DNA of 40,781 nucleotides from Planctomycetota bacterium (GCA_024275995.1 JAJRYB010000064.1:1-40781); one strand, 5' to 3'; positions 8,104-17,253 are shown, counted from the first letter of the stretch. The notes: generated by a model from the letters alone, not told the origin. Program-made: numbers and translations.

Positions 8104-8118
8104 GGGACTTTTAGTCCC
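8104..8118. other. perfect hairpin in the leader of the second FabZ gene
   Basis: GGGACT-TTT-AGTCCC (plus strand) forms a 6-bp perfect stem with a 3-base loop, about 30 bases upstream of the FabZ start on the minus strand. A second short stem, GCGGG-TATT-CCCGC (on the plus strand at about 8158-8171), lies near the aminotransferase stop. Neither is followed by a T tract on the minus strand. Confidence 0.3.
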
Positions 8119-8183
8119 TCAGGGGTTTTTATGCAAGATTTTTTTCGTTGCGACGCAAGCGGGTATTCCCGCCCGAACGATTT

Positions 8184-9296
8184 TCACGCAAGCGATTTGA
8201 GAATGTCCAGCCCCTGGCGGAGTTTTTCGTCACTTGCGGCGTAGGAAATGCGGAAATGCGTATCCCGGCCCGAAAAGACGTTGCCCGGGATGATCAGCAC
8301 GTTGTTGGCGATCGCCTTTTCAACGAAAGCGGTTGCGTTTCCTCCCGGCGCCGGCACGAAGGCATAGAACGCCCCGCACGGTTTGATCAGCCCGAACGCT
8401 TCTTCCAGGGCGTCGAACACCATGTCCCGCTTGCGACGGTAGTCGCTGACGTGGTCGGATACCTCCGCGTCCATCGCCGATATCGACGCAGCCTGGGCCA
8501 TGCTCGGAGCGCATACGAACGTGTATTGCTGGAGCATGGTCATTTTCTCGATGATGGATTTTGGGCCGACGCAGAAACCCATCCGCCAGCCCGTCATTGC
8601 GTAGCTCTTGGAGAACCCGCGCATCAGGAGCGTATTTTCGTAGATCGACGCCATCGACACGAAAGGCTCGTCGTAGCAGAACAGGTTGTATATCTCGTCG
8701 GATACGATCAACAGATCGCGTTTCGACGCCACTTGAGCAATATCGCGCAGCTCGCCGGCGGTATAGACCGCCCCGGTTGGATTACACGGCGAGTTGATAA
8801 TGACCATGCGCGTCCTGTCGGTTACCGCATCGGCGATTTTCTGCGGGTCAGGACGGAAGTTCGGATACGTATCCACCGGTACGGGTACGCCGCCGGAGAG
8901 GTTCACCAGGTGCGAGTACATCACGAAGTACGGGTCCGTGAAGATAACCTCGTCGCCCGGATTCACCAACGTCAGAATCGCCAGCAGCAGCGCACCGCTC
9001 ACGCCGGAGGTTACCAGGTACCCCTTCTCGTCGCCCCATCCGAACTCCTCGGCGCACCCGGCCGATATCCGATCGCGCAGCTCAACCATTCCCTGGGTAG
9101 GGGTATACCTGTTAAGCCCCCGGCGAATCGCGTCGATCGCGGCGTCCTTGATCTGATCGGGAACGTCGAAGTCGGGTTGGCCGATCGACAGGTTGATCGG
9201 ATCGTCGAGGCTTCCGGCAAGGTCGAAAACCTTCCTGATTCCGGAGGCGTCAAGCAGGCGCATCCGATCCGCGATCCGATGGCTTTCCCGTGTCAT
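8184..9296 (-). CDS. PLP-dependent aminotransferase, class I (fold type I)
   Basis: Cytoplasmic aminotransferase of 370 residues that would move an amino group between an amino acid and a 2-oxo acid. The PLP lysine is Lys230 in GFSKSYAMTGWRMG. NPTG (172-175), SDEIY (199-203) and the C-terminal FRISYA arginine give the standard cofactor and carboxylate contacts. The sequence resembles AspAT subgroup Ib, to which many aspartate, aromatic and LL-DAP-like transaminases belong, so the substrate is not assignable. ATG 9296 was chosen; ATG 9263 (MRLLDASGI) is possible. It starts 11 bases after the small basic protein gene, so the two are probably co-transcribed. Its relation to the acyl-chain genes downstream is unclear. 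Confidence 0.88.
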   Translation of the reverse strand: MTRESHRIADRMRLLDASGIRKVFDLAGSLDDPINLSIGQPDFDVPDQIKDAAIDAIRRGLNRYTPTQGMVELRDRISAGCAEEFGWGDEKGYLVTSGVSGALLLAILTLVNPGDEVIFTDPYFVMYSHLVNLSGGVPVPVDTYPNFRPDPQKIADAVTDRTRMVIINSPCNPTGAVYTAGELRDIAQVASKRDLLIVSDEIYNLFCYDEPFVSMASIYENTLLMRGFSKSYAMTGWRMGFCVGPKSIIEKMTMLQQYTFVCAPSMAQAASISAMDAEVSDHVSDYRRKRDMVFDALEEAFGLIKPCGAFYAFVPAPGGNATAFVEKAIANNVLIIPGNVFSGRDTHFRISYAASDEKLRQGLDILKSLA

Positions 9297-9307
9297 ATCG
9301 AAAGCCG

Positions 9308-9577
9308 CTACTTGCTCTTCGTCTCGTCGGCGGATTCCGTTGCGGCGCTTCCTGTCCCCTCGGCGCCCTCGACGGCGGTCTCTTCAGCGACTTCTTTCTT
9401 CTTCTTCTTGCCCGCCTGAGAGTGCCTTACGCGCACCTTCGGCAGTCCGAAGGGGCTGTCCTGATCGGGATCGAAACGATCTTCCTCAACGAGATTTTTA
9501 ATACGCTCCGCACGCGTAAGAACGCTGCGAGACCGCATCAAACCGCCGTGAACTTTCAATGTCCTGTCTACTGACAT
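9308..9577 (-). CDS. PVC-type small basic protein with acidic tail
   Basis: 89-residue protein. Residues 1-52 match the small basic protein family that I recall from Chlamydiae, Verrucomicrobia and Planctomycetes (TIGR04137-like): [29 protein letters not shown] and the diagnostic [11 protein letters not shown]. Its function is not established; association with ribosomes or rRNA has been suggested by the family name. Residues 55-89 form an added low-complexity tail, KKKKK followed by a Glu/Ala/Gly/Ser-rich stretch. ATG 9577 has GGAG at 8 bases. It sits 17 bases after the SPOR-like gene and 11 before the aminotransferase. It is the best single taxonomic marker in the window. Confidence 0.75.
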   Translation of the reverse strand: MSVDRTLKVHGGLMRSRSVLTRAERIKNLVEEDRFDPDQDSPFGLPKVRVRHSQAGKKKKKEVAEETAVEGAEGTGSAATESADETKSK

Positions 9578-9594
9578 AAAAACGACTCCATTTT

Positions 9595-10374
9595 CTACTG
9601 TCCACCGCCCGATCCGCGATACTTGATGTACATCGGATCCAGCCGGCCGGACCTGTCTCTCTGGCGAAAATCATACGTTCTGTACATCTGAAAATACGTT
9701 TTACCGAGTGCCTCGATCTTCCTGGCATACTCCATAGCCGTTTCGGACGTCGGCGAATCCATCGGTTCCTGCGCCGACCAGACGATGTAATTCCCGCGAT
9801 ACATGCACACCGTCGCCGACTGTCCCTTATCAATGCAGAACTTCGCGATCCGGAAAGCCTCCGCCTTGTGCGAGTCCGTCTTGCCCATCAGGTTCTGGAT
9901 TACCAGGTAATACTTCTCCGCCTTGCGCCCGGCCGGAACCAGCGGAAGCGTCAGGCCGTCATTGTTCGTACCGCCCGGCGGAACAACGTCGCGATTCAAC
10001 GGCGGCATGGTACCGAGACCCGCTTTTGTCGGACCGCCTCCACCGGCGGTGCCCCTGCCAAGCAGGAACGCTCCGATAAGCAGAACGATAAACGCCGCGC
10101 CTACCACCCCGCAGGTCAGGTAGTTGACCGACAGGTGGATTCGCCCGCCTTCCACTACCGCCCTGTGCGGGGAAACCACGCGCCGCTCGGGAGGCCGAAC
10201 CCCTTGCGGAGGCTGTACGCCCTGCGCTACCGGCGAGGGCGATCCGCTCGCCTGCATCCCGTCGGGACTTTCCGCACCCATCCACTTGGGCACGCCAAGG
10301 CCCGATTCGCGGGACTTCTCCTTCGATTTCGAGATAACCTCGAAAAGTGCGACCGAGTTCTTTTTTCTTCCCAC
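9595..10374 (-). CDS. single-pass membrane protein with SPOR-like C-terminal domain
   Basis: 259-residue protein. The cytoplasmic N-terminus begins [17 protein letters not shown], a start often seen in Planctomycete membrane proteins. A Pro/Gly-rich linker follows, then one transmembrane helix (about 83-106, ending [11 protein letters not shown]), a Gly/Pro linker, and a C-terminal domain (about 150-240) with [23 protein letters not shown] and [15 protein letters not shown]. That pattern resembles SPOR-like peptidoglycan-binding folds, though it is too divergent to be sure. GTG 10374 is supported by AAGGAG at 7 bases; the frame is open to 10431 but without conserved sequence. It probably leads the operon with the small basic protein. 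A role in the cell envelope is inferred. Confidence 0.7.
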   Translation of the reverse strand: MGRKKNSVALFEVISKSKEKSRESGLGVPKWMGAESPDGMQASGSPSPVAQGVQPPQGVRPPERRVVSPHRAVVEGGRIHLSVNYLTCGVVGAAFIVLLIGAFLLGRGTAGGGGPTKAGLGTMPPLNRDVVPPGGTNNDGLTLPLVPAGRKAEKYYLVIQNLMGKTDSHKAEAFRIAKFCIDKGQSATVCMYRGNYIVWSAQEPMDSPTSETAMEYARKIEALGKTYFQMYRTYDFRQRDRSGRLDPMYIKYRGSGGGQ

Positions 10375-10459
10375 CGCTGCGCTCCTTCGCCGGTTGAGAG
10401 CCGGCAAGGCCTGCTGGAGTCGGCAGACCAAAAGATGCTAATTCACCCGCCCGCTCCTG

Positions 10460-11779
10460 TCAAGAAGCATCTTCGGCGGGTTGGGACCTGCCCGTAAGCA
10501 GCATTCCCACGGCGATGGCGATTCCCAGCAGCCCCACCGGAAGGTAGCTCAGCGTGCTGTCGGCGCCGACCCACATGCCCATCGCGCCGACCGACAGCCA
10601 GAGCAGCGGCGCGAGGACGGCTGCGAAAAGCGATTTCGCCTGTGACTCGATACTGAGGATCGTCGCCATCTGCGCCGGCGAGGCGTGGTCCGCGACCCGG
10701 CTGATGAGGATGGGACGCCAGAAATTCTGGATGATCGAGAGCACCACGAACGCCGAGACGGATATCGCCAGCCCGACCTTGCCCGCAAGCAGACCGGCCG
10801 TCAGAACCACGAACGCGCCGAGGTACATCGCCCATAAACGACGCGCGCCTTGCCGCTCGGAGCCTGCGCGCCTGGCGAAGGCGTCGGCGTGGCGCGACGC
10901 GATCGAACTGAGCAGGTAAAGAACGAAGTAGACCGCTCCGACCAGAAGGGCTGTCATCTGAACGTTGTCCATCTCGCCAAGGGCGGGGATCGGACGCACC
11001 AGTGGTATCAGCACGACGATGGCGGTGAGCTGCAGGACCGGTTGCAGAAAATCCTTGCTCACCTTGAAGGCGCCCTCGAAACCCATCGACTCGGCGAAAA
11101 GCCTTCGCAGCGGCTGGTGGCGAATGGCCCGTCGCAGCGACGCCCATAACGTTCCGACGATCTGCCGCATCCCGGCGTGCTTGTCCGATGTGCCGTCGAG
11201 ATAGGCCGGGTAGGTCAGGAAGTTCACGATGTTCAGCGCGTAGGGGATCACACAGGCGAGAAACACAACCGAGTAATCGCGAAAGACGATAACGAGGATC
11301 GGCGCGATAACGGCACTGACGGCGGAGCCCATCTTGCTCCATGATCGCGTGAACCCGTACACGCGGATTTTTTCGTCGCGGCGGCCCTGCCGCGAGAGCC
11401 AATCGAAGATAATCGCCTTGTGGGTGCCGGTGCGAAACGCCTCGCCGATGCTGAAGAAGAACATCGCGGCGAAAAGCATCGCGAGCATGGGCGTGTACTC
11501 GAATACCGACGGGGTCGCGAATGCGAAGATTACAAACGCGACGATGTAGGCAAGGAACGACGCCACCATCGACCGCCTTCTGCCCAGCACGTCCGCCACC
11601 GCGCCGGTAGGAATTTCCATGAAGTTGACGCATATTTCCCGGAAGCCCACCAGAAGCCCGATCGTCCATGGCTCCATGCCCTTCGCGAGGAAAGAGAGGA
11701 TCAGGAACGGATCGTAATACTGCTGGTTCTTCAGGAACCCGTACAGTGAAAATCGAAACAGCATGCGCGCCTCTCTCAT
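10460..11779 (-). CDS. MFS transporter
   Basis: Twelve-helix major facilitator superfamily permease of 439 residues in the inner membrane. The loop 2-3 signature is present as [13 protein letters not shown] after helix 2, and a second conserved segment follows in [15 protein letters not shown]. Substrate is not predictable; overall it resembles MFS members annotated as sugar or drug permeases. ATG 11779 has AGGAG at 9 bases; ATG 11764 (MLFRFSLYG) is the alternative. It is divergent from xylose isomerase with 143 bases between starts. A sugar-uptake role for it is a guess based only on that neighbour. Confidence 0.85.
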   Translation of the reverse strand: MREARMLFRFSLYGFLKNQQYYDPFLILSFLAKGMEPWTIGLLVGFREICVNFMEIPTGAVADVLGRRRSMVASFLAYIVAFVIFAFATPSVFEYTPMLAMLFAAMFFFSIGEAFRTGTHKAIIFDWLSRQGRRDEKIRVYGFTRSWSKMGSAVSAVIAPILVIVFRDYSVVFLACVIPYALNIVNFLTYPAYLDGTSDKHAGMRQIVGTLWASLRRAIRHQPLRRLFAESMGFEGAFKVSKDFLQPVLQLTAIVVLIPLVRPIPALGEMDNVQMTALLVGAVYFVLYLLSSIASRHADAFARRAGSERQGARRLWAMYLGAFVVLTAGLLAGKVGLAISVSAFVVLSIIQNFWRPILISRVADHASPAQMATILSIESQAKSLFAAVLAPLLWLSVGAMGMWVGADSTLSYLPVGLLGIAIAVGMLLTGRSQPAEDAS

Positions 11780-11833
11780 TCTTCAATGCTCCTGTGGACG
11801 CAGAGAGATGTCAAGTATCAGCGCCGCTGCGTG

Positions 11834-11861
11834 TTGCCCCGCTACGGCAGCGCGGTACAAT
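11834..11861 (+). promoter_or_regulatory. promoter of xylA
   Basis: TTGCCC (11834-11839) and TACAAT (11856-11861) are 16 bases apart. The predicted start is near 11868, about 55 bases before the xylA ATG. The -35 match is moderate, the -10 match good. Confidence 0.45.
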
Positions 11862-11922
11862 GCCTCACCGCCGAACCCGGAAATCACAGAATAACTATGT
11901 TCAGAAAATTGGAGATGCAACC

Positions 11923-13239
11923 ATGACGGAATTCTTCGCGGGCGTGGGAAAAATCCAGTACGAAGGTCCGGACTCGAAGAACCCCCTGGCGTTCAAACAC
12001 TACAACGCCGAGGAAGTAGTCGCCGGCGAGACCATGGCCAGGCACATGCGGTTCTCCATAGCTTACTGGCACAGCTTCTGCAACGGGGGGGCGGACCCGT
12101 TCGGGCTTCCGACGCGACACATGCCGTGGCTCGACGCGCCGGACGCGATGGCTACGGCGCGGAACAAGGCGCGGGCGTGCTTCGAGTTCTGCGAGAAGCT
12201 CGGCGTGGACTTCTACTGCTTCCACGATCGCGACGTAGCCCCGGAGGGCGAAACGCTCGCCGAGAGCAACAGCAACCTGGACGAGATCGCCAAAGTTCTC
12301 AAGGGTGAGCAGGAACGGACCGGGATCAGGCCGCTGTGGGGCACGGCGTGCCTGTTCGCTCATCCGCGATTCATGCATGGAGCCGCCACGAGCTGCAACG
12401 CGGACGTGTTCGACTACGCCGCCGCACAGGTCGCCAAGGCGATGGAAGTTACCTGCGAACTTGGCGGGAGCGGATACGTCTTCTGGGGCGGGCGCGAGGG
12501 ATACAAGAGCATCCTGAATACCGATATGGGCAGGGAGATGGACCACCTTGCGAAGTTCCTTCACCTTGCCGTGGAGTACAAAAAGCAGATCGGCTTCAAG
12601 GGGCAGTTCTATATCGAGCCGAAGCCCAAGGAGCCCACGAAGCATCAATACGATTTCGACGCAGCCGCCTGCTACGCCTTCCTCCAGAAATACGGGTTGG
12701 TGGAGCATTTCAAGCTGAACATCGAGGCAAACCACGCGACGCTCGCCGGACACGAGTTCGCGCACGAGCTGCAATTCGCCGCGGCGAACGGAATCCTCGG
12801 CTCGGTCGACGCCAATCGCGGCGACACGCTGCTGGGATGGGATACGGACCAGTTCCCGACCAATCTCTACGACGCGGTGTTCGCGATGCTGGCGATACTC
12901 GATGCGGGCGGGTTCACGACCGGAGGGTTGAACTTCGACGCGCACGTCGCACGCGAGAGTATCGAGCCGGTCGACCTGTTCCACGCCCACATCGGCGCGA
13001 TGGACGTTTTCGCCCGCGGGTTGAAAATCGCAGCCGCCATTCGCGAAGACGGCGCGCTCGCCGACCACCTCGCCAGACGCTACGCCAGTTGGAATTCCGG
13101 CCTCGGCGCGGACATCGAGGCGGGGAAGGTCGGTTTCGCGGAACTGGGCAAGTACATGCTCGATAAGGGCAACGCGGCGCCGAACGAGTCGGGGCGGGTC
13201 GAAATGCTCGAAAATATCCTGAACGACTATATTCGGTAA
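11923..13239 (+). CDS. xylA: xylose isomerase
   Basis: Converts D-xylose to D-xylulose (and glucose to fructose) in the cytoplasm with two divalent metal ions. It has 438 residues, the length of the larger class II enzymes. Catalytic His101 and Asp104 lie in [11 protein letters not shown]. Other signatures are VFWGGREGY, the metal-binding [27 protein letters not shown] and [21 protein letters not shown] 11923 has GGAG at 8 bases; the frame is open much further upstream (to 11668) but overlaps the divergent MFS gene and promoter. No xylulokinase or xylose regulator is in the window. It converges on a lipoprotein gene with only 4 bases between stops. Confidence 0.97.
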   Translation: MTEFFAGVGKIQYEGPDSKNPLAFKHYNAEEVVAGETMARHMRFSIAYWHSFCNGGADPFGLPTRHMPWLDAPDAMATARNKARACFEFCEKLGVDFYCFHDRDVAPEGETLAESNSNLDEIAKVLKGEQERTGIRPLWGTACLFAHPRFMHGAATSCNADVFDYAAAQVAKAMEVTCELGGSGYVFWGGREGYKSILNTDMGREMDHLAKFLHLAVEYKKQIGFKGQFYIEPKPKEPTKHQYDFDAAACYAFLQKYGLVEHFKLNIEANHATLAGHEFAHELQFAAANGILGSVDANRGDTLLGWDTDQFPTNLYDAVFAMLAILDAGGFTTGGLNFDAHVARESIEPVDLFHAHIGAMDVFARGLKIAAAIREDGALADHLARRYASWNSGLGADIEAGKVGFAELGKYMLDKGNAAPNESGRVEMLENILNDYIR

Positions 13240-13243
13240 ACGG

Positions 13244-14212
13244 CTATTCGCGAGTACCGGCCGAAGAGTCCGTTGGTGGGAGCGGGCCGGTTACTATCAC
13301 CAGTCTCCCGGACCTCATGGCGATAAGCGCATCGGGCCGGTCCGAGAGAATCCCGACGCTCTCCGGCGTGAGAACCACCGCGCCGGGGGAGTTTTTCGCC
13401 GCGACAGCCTTCAGCAGGATGGGCCTTGCGAGCAGGTCGCCTACCGGCCTGGTCGCAGGTGAGTCCAGAAGCGCTCCCGGTGCGGATCGGCGAGTGTAAA
13501 TAGCCAACCCGCGGTCCTTCACGTCGGCTATTTCGGCGTCGGTTGCGTCGAACACGCCGGCGCCGTCGGGCGCCTGGATGCGGGGATACATGCACGGTGA
13601 AAAGGGCGTTCCGCGAGCGTCGATAATCACGATCGTTCCGATGGGCGCGGATGCGTCGATTTTCCCCCATCGCCACTTGCGGCCCGTCTTGCGGAGGACC
13701 ATCCCGGTCATGTTGACCACGCCGCGACGACCGCAGAGAGGCATGGACAGCGTGACCGTCGCCGTGCGCGTTGCCGGGTCGAACCGGCTGGATTTTTCCT
13801 CCATGCCCCTGAGAGTTGCGCTGATAAGAACCTGCCCGCTCCTGACGTTGGAAAACTTTCCGCCGGGACCGGTCCGGATTCCGCCCATCAGCAGCACGGC
13901 GTTGCGCGCGGCGAGAAGGCGGGCGGCCCTTTTGGCCATGAGAACGTCCTGCCCGCGGAGGCTTTTCGCCCTGGCGGAACCGACCGCGAAAACCCGCCCG
14001 CTCGTCCAGTCGATCTTTCCACCCGGAACGTTCTCGACGGCAGGCGTGAACTTTTCGCCCAAGGCTGTGACAATATGCGACGGAGCGATCGTCGGCAGGT
14101 TCTTCACCGCGGGAGGGAGCGTTTCGCCGCCGGCTGCCTGCGTTTTGTCTTCCTGATCGCACGCCGCAAAGGCAGCAAGAAGCAATAACGCCGGAAAAAT
14201 CGCTCGTCGCAT
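13244..14212 (-). CDS. lipoprotein with LPP20/FlgT-like N-terminal region
   Basis: 322-residue predicted lipoprotein with signal MRRAIFPALLLLAAFAAC, lipobox Cys18. Residues 70-125 (GRVFAVGSARAKSL, MAKRAARLLAARNAVLLMGG) resemble the repeat of alpha-helical segments in LPP20 and FlgT-type envelope proteins. About 200-230 (GTIVIIDARGTPFSPCMYPR, FDATDAEIADVKDRG) is another conserved-looking part. The last 70 residues have VVLTPESVGILSDRPDALIAMRSG. Function unknown; a flagellar or outer-membrane role is possible but no flagellar genes are near. ATG 14212 is preceded by GAGAGG at 6 bases; the open frame extends to 14278. It is divergent from ribD, 105 bases apart. Confidence 0.65.
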   Translation of the reverse strand: MRRAIFPALLLLAAFAACDQEDKTQAAGGETLPPAVKNLPTIAPSHIVTALGEKFTPAVENVPGGKIDWTSGRVFAVGSARAKSLRGQDVLMAKRAARLLAARNAVLLMGGIRTGPGGKFSNVRSGQVLISATLRGMEEKSSRFDPATRTATVTLSMPLCGRRGVVNMTGMVLRKTGRKWRWGKIDASAPIGTIVIIDARGTPFSPCMYPRIQAPDGAGVFDATDAEIADVKDRGLAIYTRRSAPGALLDSPATRPVGDLLARPILLKAVAAKNSPGAVVLTPESVGILSDRPDALIAMRSGRLVIVTGPLPPTDSSAGTRE

Positions 14213-14304
14213 GTGGCACCTCTCAATCGATCGTAATGATATACCCACCGGCGCGGAAAAATGAGTAAAACTTTGCATGGGTCCATGCCTTACGGACTCC
14301 GGTG

Positions 14305-14310
14305 TATAAT
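14305..14310 (+). promoter_or_regulatory. -10 element of ribD, possibly leaderless transcript
   Basis: A perfect TATAAT sits 7 bases before the chosen ribD start codon, with no good -35 box at the right distance. If it is used, transcription starts at about 14317 and the mRNA begins at the ATG itself. Confidence 0.35.
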
Positions 14311-14317
14311 GTCCGCG

Positions 14318-15424
14318 ATGAAAAGACAGGATGAAACGTTCATGTCAATCGCGCTGGACTGCGCCGCGATGGGGCGCGGCGAGGTCGAACCGAATCCCAT
14401 GGTCGGCGCTCTCATCGTGCGCGACGGCGTGGAAATAGCACGCGGCTTCCATCGCAGTTTCGGCCGCCCGCACGCCGAGCGCGAAGCGCTTGCAACGGCG
14501 CGCGACGCGGGTGAAAACGTTCGCGGCGCCACCATGTACGTCACGCTTGAACCGTGCTGCCACCACGGAAAAACGCCACCCTGCACGGACGCGATTATCG
14601 AGGCGAAGATAGCGCGCGTCGTTATCGCCATGGAGGACCCGGACGAAAACGTCGCCGGCCGCGGCGTCGATGTGCTTCGAGGCGCCGGTATCGACGTAGA
14701 CCTCGGTATCTGCGATCAGCGGGCGCGCGACCTGCTGGCGGCATACGTCAAACTTCGCACACGGCGCCGGCCCTGGGTTATATGCAAGTGGGCGCAGACG
14801 GTGGAAGGATATCTCGCCCTGCCGGCAGGCCAGGGACGCTGGATTTCCTGCGCAAAGTCGCGCCGCGAGGCGCATCGCCTGCGCAGCCTCTGCGACGGCG
14901 TGCTCGTGGGGTCCGAAACCGTCCTTGCGGACGATCCGGCGCTGACCAATCGCAGCGGGTCGGGAAAACAGCCTGTGCGCGTAGTTCTCGACTCGCGCCT
15001 GCGGACGCCGCCGGCCAGCAGGCTTGTCCGTACCGCGAACGAATCGCCGGTGATTATCGCGACTTCCCACCACGCCGTGGTCAACGAGATCGGCTGCGCC
15101 GATGCACTGCGGCGCAGCGGGGTCGAACTTCTGGAACTGCCTCGCGGGCAGGGAGGTATTGACCTTCCCGCCCTGCTGGACGAGCTTGGCGGGCGACAGT
15201 GGACCTACCTGCTCGTCGAGGGGGGCGCGAAGGTCCTGGACAGTTTTATCCAAGAGTCCCTCGCGGACGAGCTGGCTGTCTTCCGTTGCCCGAAGCTCGT
15301 CGGCCCGGATGCGCTCCTGCCGCGATTCGACGTGGCGGACCTTGCGCGAAAATTTCCGCTGCGGGAGACGGCGCGAACCGAGATCGGCCCGGACACGCTC
15401 CTGCGGTATCGCTTCGAATCCTGA
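14318..15424 (+). CDS. ribD: bifunctional riboflavin deaminase/reductase RibD
   Basis: Catalyses two steps of riboflavin synthesis: deamination of the GTP-derived pyrimidine phosphate and reduction of its ribosyl group. It has 368 residues, the usual RibD length. The N-terminal deaminase (1-145) has zinc ligands in PHAEREA and EPCCHHGKTPPC, with PNPMVGA upstream. The C-terminal reductase (about 150-368) has ICKWAQTVEGYLAL, GVLVGSETVLADDPALTNR and LVEGGAKVLDSF. ATG 14318 gives the conserved N-terminal helix (DETFMSIALD). ATG 14309 is 9 bases upstream; a start at 14342 would cut into that helix. A TATAAT lies 7 bases before. The other riboflavin gene, ribBA, is 23 kb away. Confidence 0.93.
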   Translation: MKRQDETFMSIALDCAAMGRGEVEPNPMVGALIVRDGVEIARGFHRSFGRPHAEREALATARDAGENVRGATMYVTLEPCCHHGKTPPCTDAIIEAKIARVVIAMEDPDENVAGRGVDVLRGAGIDVDLGICDQRARDLLAAYVKLRTRRRPWVICKWAQTVEGYLALPAGQGRWISCAKSRREAHRLRSLCDGVLVGSETVLADDPALTNRSGSGKQPVRVVLDSRLRTPPASRLVRTANESPVIIATSHHAVVNEIGCADALRRSGVELLELPRGQGGIDLPALLDELGGRQWTYLLVEGGAKVLDSFIQESLADELAVFRCPKLVGPDALLPRFDVADLARKFPLRETARTEIGPDTLLRYRFES

Positions 15425-15432
15425 CCTTGCAA

Positions 15433-15966
15433 TCAGGGCGCCGTCGCCGGCTGGCTTGTCGGCGGGAGCTTCAGCTTGCCCTGGCGGACAAGCTTGTCAC
15501 GCCGCTCGATGAGTTTGCGGGCGCGGTCTTCCGGGCTCATCTCGCGAAGCTTTCTGCGCTCGGGCCGGGAAAACGTCTGCACGACGACCTTCAGCCACGC
15601 AGCCCGTCGGCGGTACGCCTTCCGCTCACCCACAGAGAGCTTGATGAACTTCTCGTAGTCCAGCAGCATCTTCTCCTGCTGGGCGGGGTTCTTCTTGAGA
15701 AATGCGTAAGCCTTGCGGCGATACTGCTCCCGCTGGTCCGGCGAAAGGCTTTTCCACGCGTCGCGGTTGTGATCGAGCGACGCCACCAGCGAACCGATGG
15801 AACGCATTCGCAGACGGAACTTCAGCAGCTTCTGCCGGGCAATACTGCCGAACGGGGGCTTGTTCAAGTGGCGAGCCTTGGATTTGGAGGGCGCATCGGC
15901 GGCGATGGCGCAGGTCGCGGTCGCCGCGAGCGCTGCCGTCGTCAGGATGATCAGGAATCTGTGCAT
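15433..15966 (-). CDS. DUF3106-like exported protein of a sigma/anti-sigma module
   Basis: 177-residue protein with signal peptide (MHRFLIILTTAALAATATCA, cleavage near residue 23) and a charged helical body with the repeat WKSLSPDQREQYRRKA, KLSVGERKAYRRRA and EMSPEDRARKLIERRDK. This is the spacing of DUF3106-like proteins, which often lie next to ECF sigma factors and may sense envelope state. The function is not established. I chose ATG 15966 because GAGTGGAC directly before it also precedes the anti-sigma start. ATG 15984 is the alternative, and it overlaps the anti-sigma stop as ATGA. It is last in the module and converges on ribD with 8 bases between stops. Confidence 0.65.
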   Translation of the reverse strand: MHRFLIILTTAALAATATCAIAADAPSKSKARHLNKPPFGSIARQKLLKFRLRMRSIGSLVASLDHNRDAWKSLSPDQREQYRRKAYAFLKKNPAQQEKMLLDYEKFIKLSVGERKAYRRRAAWLKVVVQTFSRPERRKLREMSPEDRARKLIERRDKLVRQGKLKLPPTSQPATAP

Positions 15967-15980
15967 TGGTCCACTCATAA

Positions 15981-16502
15981 TCATAAAGTCCCGCCCCTTT
16001 CAAGGCGATCCAGGGCTTCGAGCGTTTCGTAATCGCTCAGCACGTCGTAGTCCTGGAAGAAATCCAGATTATCCGCAGCCAGGGCGTCAGCGACAAGGCT
16101 ATCCCCGGCAGGAACTTTCGGCAGGGGTTGGGCCTGAACCGCGACATTCCTGCCTTCCGGTTGCGACGTTTGCGGTGCGCGTGTAAGCATCACCGCCAGC
16201 AGCACAGCCGCCGCTGCCGCCAGAGGCGCCGCAATACGGACAACCCGCACCCACACCGGCGATCTGTGCCCGGAGAGTCGAACCTGCCTGCTTATCCGCC
16301 GGGCAAGATCCGCCGGGGGCGCCGGAGCACGCCAGAGGTCCAGCATTTCGTCGACCGCCTGGAGCTGCCGGCGCGCTTCCCGCCAGGCGGGATCGTCCAC
16401 CACGAGGCGCTCAACGCGCCGCGCAGTATCGTCCGGCAATTCGCCGTCGACGAAGGCGGAAAGATCCTCGAAATCGGATTGTCCAAGACGTTCGGCGCTC
16501 AT
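15981..16502 (-). CDS. membrane anti-sigma factor lacking zinc ligands
   Basis: 173-residue predicted anti-sigma factor. The N-terminal domain (DFEDLSAFVDGELPDDTARR) is the helical pattern of zf-HC2/ASD anti-sigma proteins but has no HxxxCxxC zinc motif. One transmembrane helix (about 104-120, APLAAAAAVLLAVMLT) is followed by a periplasmic tail ending in an acidic stretch (DNLDFFQDYDVLSDYETLEA). It would hold the ECF sigma factor encoded just upstream. ATG 16502 overlaps the stop of a possible 67-codon ORF as ATGA. The frame is open further, to 16748, but that region overlaps the sigma gene. Confidence 0.75.
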   Translation of the reverse strand: MSAERLGQSDFEDLSAFVDGELPDDTARRVERLVVDDPAWREARRQLQAVDEMLDLWRAPAPPADLARRISRQVRLSGHRSPVWVRVVRIAAPLAAAAAVLLAVMLTRAPQTSQPEGRNVAVQAQPLPKVPAGDSLVADALAADNLDFFQDYDVLSDYETLEALDRLERGGTL

Positions 16503-16702
16503 AGTCCACTCATTAACGCACGCCAAAGGGCCGGGTTTCCCGGAATCGGCGTTTTTTCGTGTTTTTTCTCGACAACTTTTTCCGACATACCCTTTCGCTC
16601 CGGCCCCTGCAAACCTGCCGCCGGATGCAGCCACCCAATATATCCAACACTTTTTCCCGTCAGGCGGACCGCAAATATCCTCAAGGTTTTTTTCGTTTTC
16701 AC
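16499..16702 (-). CDS. possible 67-residue protein between sigma and anti-sigma genes
   Basis: Small ORF that fills the 196-base gap exactly: GTG 16702 overlaps the sigma stop (GTGA) and its TGA overlaps the anti-sigma ATG (ATGA). The product is basic (MKTKKTLRIFAVRLTGKSVG, SEKVVEKKHEKTPIPG) with no domain I recognise and no signal peptide. The Shine-Dalgarno candidate AGGAC lies too close to the GTG, so it would rely on coupling. The gap is also open in the anti-sigma frame, so an open frame alone is weak evidence. It may be an mRNA spacer and not a gene. Confidence 0.3.
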   Translation of the reverse strand: MKTKKTLRIFAVRLTGKSVGYIGWLHPAAGLQGPERKGMSEKVVEKKHEKTPIPGNPALWRALMSGL

Positions 16703-17253
16703 GTCCTGATATAGCGAACCAGGGCGTTGCGCAGGTTGTTCCTGGCACGGCTGAGAAGGCTCTTCACCGCCATCGTCGTGCAGTTCAGCACCTCGGCGAT
16801 TTCTTCGTAGCTCTTTCCTTCGTATTTATTGAGGATGATCGCGACCCTCTGATTGTCCGGCAGGGAGGCGACGGCGTCCGAAACTTTCCGGCGCATTTCC
16901 CGTTCGTCCAGCCCGTCGCCGGGAGCGGCGCTGCGAGCGTCCGGAACGTCACGATGGTATCCGTCGCCGTCGTCGCTCTCGGCGACGTCCAGCGACAGCG
17001 GATGCATTCGCCGCCTTTTTCGCAACACGTTAAAACACAGATTCGCCGTGATGCGATACAGCCAGGTGCTGAACTTCGCCGCCGGTTCATATCGCTCTAC
17101 CGTCCGGTACACGCGGAGGAACACCTCCTGCGTCAGGTCTTCCAGCATTCCGGGATCGCCAAGGAAACGGTAGACCAGTGCGTGGACCTTTCCGGTGTTC
17201 CGTCCGACGAGTTTATCGAAGGCCGATTCGTCCCCCCGCTGGAATTGCAGCAT
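16699..17253 (-). CDS. ECF RNA polymerase sigma factor
   Basis: Extracytoplasmic-function sigma factor of 184 residues. Region 2 is about 13-85 (LVYRFLGDPGMLEDLTQEVF, KFSTWLYRITANLCFNVLRK); region 4 is about 125-180 (ASLPDNQRVAIILNKYEGKS, YEEIAEVLNCTTMAVKSLLSRAR). ATG 17253 is the first start codon of the frame, yet the frame continues upstream to the rlmN stop, and translation of the preceding part (EDPDVQLM then LQFQRGDES) looks like the family's normal N-terminus with no usual start codon. The true start may be a rare codon upstream. Anti-sigma and DUF3106-like genes follow. It belongs to the long minus-strand run starting at dksA. Confidence 0.9.
   Translation of the reverse strand: MLQFQRGDESAFDKLVGRNTGKVHALVYRFLGDPGMLEDLTQEVFLRVYRTVERYEPAAKFSTWLYRITANLCFNVLRKRRRMHPLSLDVAESDDGDGYHRDVPDARSAAPGDGLDEREMRRKVSDAVASLPDNQRVAIILNKYEGKSYEEIAEVLNCTTMAVKSLLSRARNNLRNALVRYIRT

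Noticed and set aside
5356-8114. Long plus-strand open frames (399 and 400 codons) across the KS, FabZ and ACP genes
   Set aside because: They are low-complexity, Arg/Pro/Gly-rich shadows of the well-supported minus-strand genes.
8104-8140. Rho-independent terminator after the hairpin at 8104
   Set aside because: The T run is on the plus strand, where no gene ends; on the minus strand there is no T tract.
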